DNA of 14,718 nucleotides from CAZYYO01 sp964650965 (GTDB taxonomy: Bacteria; Bacillota; Clostridia; Lachnospirales; Lachnospiraceae): positions 1 through 14,718 of the forward strand of contig CAZYYO010000058.1 in assembly GCA_964650965.1 (NCBI GenBank), given 5' to 3'. The position numbers and the translations under genes are program-made. Positions 13,630 to 14,718 of the stretch are shown piece after piece. Numbering within the stretch: position 1 is the first letter of the stretch; each line of letters opens with the position of its first letter. The notes beneath the pieces are model-generated. The model did no database searches, was not told the DNA's origin, and worked only from the letters and a program-made list of their open reading frames with translations.

Positions 13630-14265
13630 ATGAATCAGAAAAATAATATGGGCTATCAAAAAACACATGAAAAAATCAAGAATTGTTTTCAGGAAATGCT
13701 AGATACCGATGAACCACCTAAGATTACCATTCAAAATCTATGCAAAGAGGCGGATATTAATCGCTCCACCTTCTATGCACATTTTCAAGATATTTTCGAT
13801 TTATCCAATCAGGTATCGGATGATTTAAACAATGAATTACTGCAAACGATTGACCAAAATTCCAACGGCCATAAATTAACTTATCAGGAATGTCTATTCT
13901 CCATGCTGGAACATTTTAAGAAATATCGTCATATGTATCTCTTCTTCCTGCGAGACATTCTTTCTGATACTAATAGTGTGTACACTACCAGAGATTTACG
14001 GATGCTTCATGAATATTTTCTCACCAAAATTTTTCGCTATTACAATATCAGCGAAGCACTGGGCGGCTATTACTATGCCTACACCCAGACCGGTTTCTTC
14101 GCAGTCGTTCGCATCTGGTTAGAGAACAACTGTCCAGAATCCCCGGAAGTTCTAGGTCGCATCATCTTAGACCTACAGCCTCCTACACCTGAAGGAGAGG
14201 ATATCATGTCCGTATTTATGAAGGCGAACGGACAAGCACATTCTTCTGGCGAAGATACTCAATAA
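13630..14265 (+). CDS. TetR/AcrR-family transcriptional regulator
   Basis: The 211-residue protein has an N-terminal TetR helix-turn-helix, ITIQNLCKEADINRSTFYAHF (about residues 32-52), with the characteristic STFYxHF recognition helix. A helical C-terminal ligand or partner domain (about 75-190) follows, rich in aromatic residues (HFKKYRHMYLFFLRD, GYYYAYTQTGFFAVVRIWLENNCP), similar in style to DhaS/TetR_C_7-type members. Such proteins usually repress their own or neighbouring genes until a ligand binds. The second of two adjacent ATGs (13630) is chosen because GGGAG (13619-13623) lies 6 nt before it and only 3 nt before 13627. No exporter or enzyme gene is adjacent in the same direction, so the target is unknown; a dyad just upstream suggests autoregulation. 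Its 3' end overlaps the convergent phosphatase gene by 50 nt. Confidence 0.88.
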   Translation: MNQKNNMGYQKTHEKIKNCFQEMLDTDEPPKITIQNLCKEADINRSTFYAHFQDIFDLSNQVSDDLNNELLQTIDQNSNGHKLTYQECLFSMLEHFKKYRHMYLFFLRDILSDTNSVYTTRDLRMLHEYFLTKIFRYYNISEALGGYYYAYTQTGFFAVVRIWLENNCPESPEVLGRIILDLQPPTPEGEDIMSVFMKANGQAHSSGEDTQ

Positions 14266-14710
14266 AAGCATCACAGCCCTGATCGATATCACGATATGTA
14301 ACATCAAAGGCTCCTGAATACCAGGGGTCTGCGATATCCCGGTTCTCTCCGGCAAATTCCAGAAGCAAATGTATCTTCTGCCCTGCATGCCCTGTTATTC
14401 GCTGAATATTATGGATATTTCTTTGATCCATGCCGATGAGATAATCATACTTATCATAATCTGATTTCTGAAGCAGCACGGCACGCTTTCCCTCACAGGA
14501 AATTCCATGACGTGCCAGCTCTGCTCTTGCCGGCGGGTATATGGGATTCCCTATTCCATCCCAGATTTCCTCCGTGCTAGTTGCAGCACTGGCTATGTGG
14601 AACTGGTTGGTGAGTCCTAGGGAATGGACTTTGGATTTTAAGATGAACTCGGCCATGGGGCTGCGGCAGATGTTGCCGTGGCAAACAAATAAAATCTTGA
14701 TTTTTCTCAT
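14216..14710 (-). CDS. Low-molecular-weight protein-tyrosine-phosphatase
   Basis: This 164-residue cytoplasmic phosphatase of the LMW-PTP/arsenate reductase fold begins with the P-loop FVCHGNICRSPMAE. Nucleophile Cys10 and Arg16 form the CX5R signature, Cys15 is the second loop cysteine and Ser17 follows. The general acid is Asp128 in IADPWYSG. The presence of the DPW loop and its position favour tyrosine phosphatase over arsenate reductase. Members remove phosphate from protein tyrosine, often opposing a BY-kinase in polysaccharide production, but no kinase is in view and the target is unknown. The ATG at 14710 has only GGAAAT upstream within the last 8 bases of the window, so the start is probable rather than certain. 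Confidence 0.93.
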   Translation of the reverse strand: MRKIKILFVCHGNICRSPMAEFILKSKVHSLGLTNQFHIASAATSTEEIWDGIGNPIYPPARAELARHGISCEGKRAVLLQKSDYDKYDYLIGMDQRNIHNIQRITGHAGQKIHLLLEFAGENRDIADPWYSGAFDVTYRDIDQGCDAFIEYLRQKNVLVRSPS

Positions 14711-14718
14711 ATTTCCAG

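Noticed and set aside
1..14718. A new multi-gene system such as defence, toxin or secondary-metabolite genes
   Set aside because: All genes belong to recognised families with mostly housekeeping context; no unexplained gene cluster, repeat array or mobile element was found.

Overview
The window looks like chromosome of a moderately AT-rich, endospore-forming member of the Clostridia, most likely Lachnospiraceae. The evidence is a cysE-cysS-mrnC-rlmB-sigH block (sigH is the sporulation/transition sigma factor), a SpoVB-like flippase, strong AGGAGG-type ribosome binding sites, a T-box leader, and a nifS-nifU-mnmA cluster of clostridial type. The species cannot be fixed from the sequence. No tRNA, rRNA, CRISPR array, insertion sequence, phage gene or attachment site was seen.

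Layout. Positions 1-117 hold the first 39 codons of gap (GAPDH) on the minus strand, divergent from a HisJ-type PHP phosphatase (335-1138, +). A bidirectional terminator whose loop carries the phosphatase stop codon separates it from the convergent nifS-nifU-mnmA operon (3974 down to 1178, -). That operon makes persulfide sulfur, assembles Fe-S clusters and thiolates tRNA wobble uridine. It has a clear sigma-A promoter followed by a 25-bp dyad with the geometry of an IscR type-1 operator. A SpoVB-like MOP flippase (4112-5449, +) runs away from it and overlaps by 50 bp the 3' end of a GGDEF(degenerate)-EAL c-di-GMP phosphodiesterase (6701-5400, -).

Positions 11565-6829 (-) are a slimmed version of the Bacillus-type ispF...cysE-cysS-mrnC-rlmB-sigH cluster. 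ispF is followed by a promoter and T-box riboswitch, then cysE, cysS (GTG start), mrnC (16-nt overlap with cysS), rlmB and sigH with almost no spacing. gltX and rae1/yacP, present in the Bacillus arrangement, are absent here. Upstream of ispF is a chemoreceptor gene (13324-11594, -). Its divergent 302-nt intergenic region holds two opposed promoters, a Spo0A-box-like element and a 17-bp dyad next to a TetR-family regulator gene (13630-14265, +). A low-molecular-weight tyrosine phosphatase (14710-14216, -) ends the window and overlaps tetR tail to tail by 50 bp.

The genes are largely housekeeping: sulfur metabolism (NifS, CysE, CysS, MnmA), RNA maturation (MrnC, RlmB, MnmA), isoprenoid synthesis (IspF) and signalling (SigH, EAL protein, chemoreceptor, TetR). 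I do not see a convincing undescribed multi-gene system. The points worth a second look are regulatory or protein-tail features: a T-box whose specifier is hard to reconcile with cysteine, the IscR-like operator, shared TGTCGAA boxes before the EAL and chemoreceptor genes, a Cys/His-rich tail on IspF and a leucine-zipper tail on CysE.
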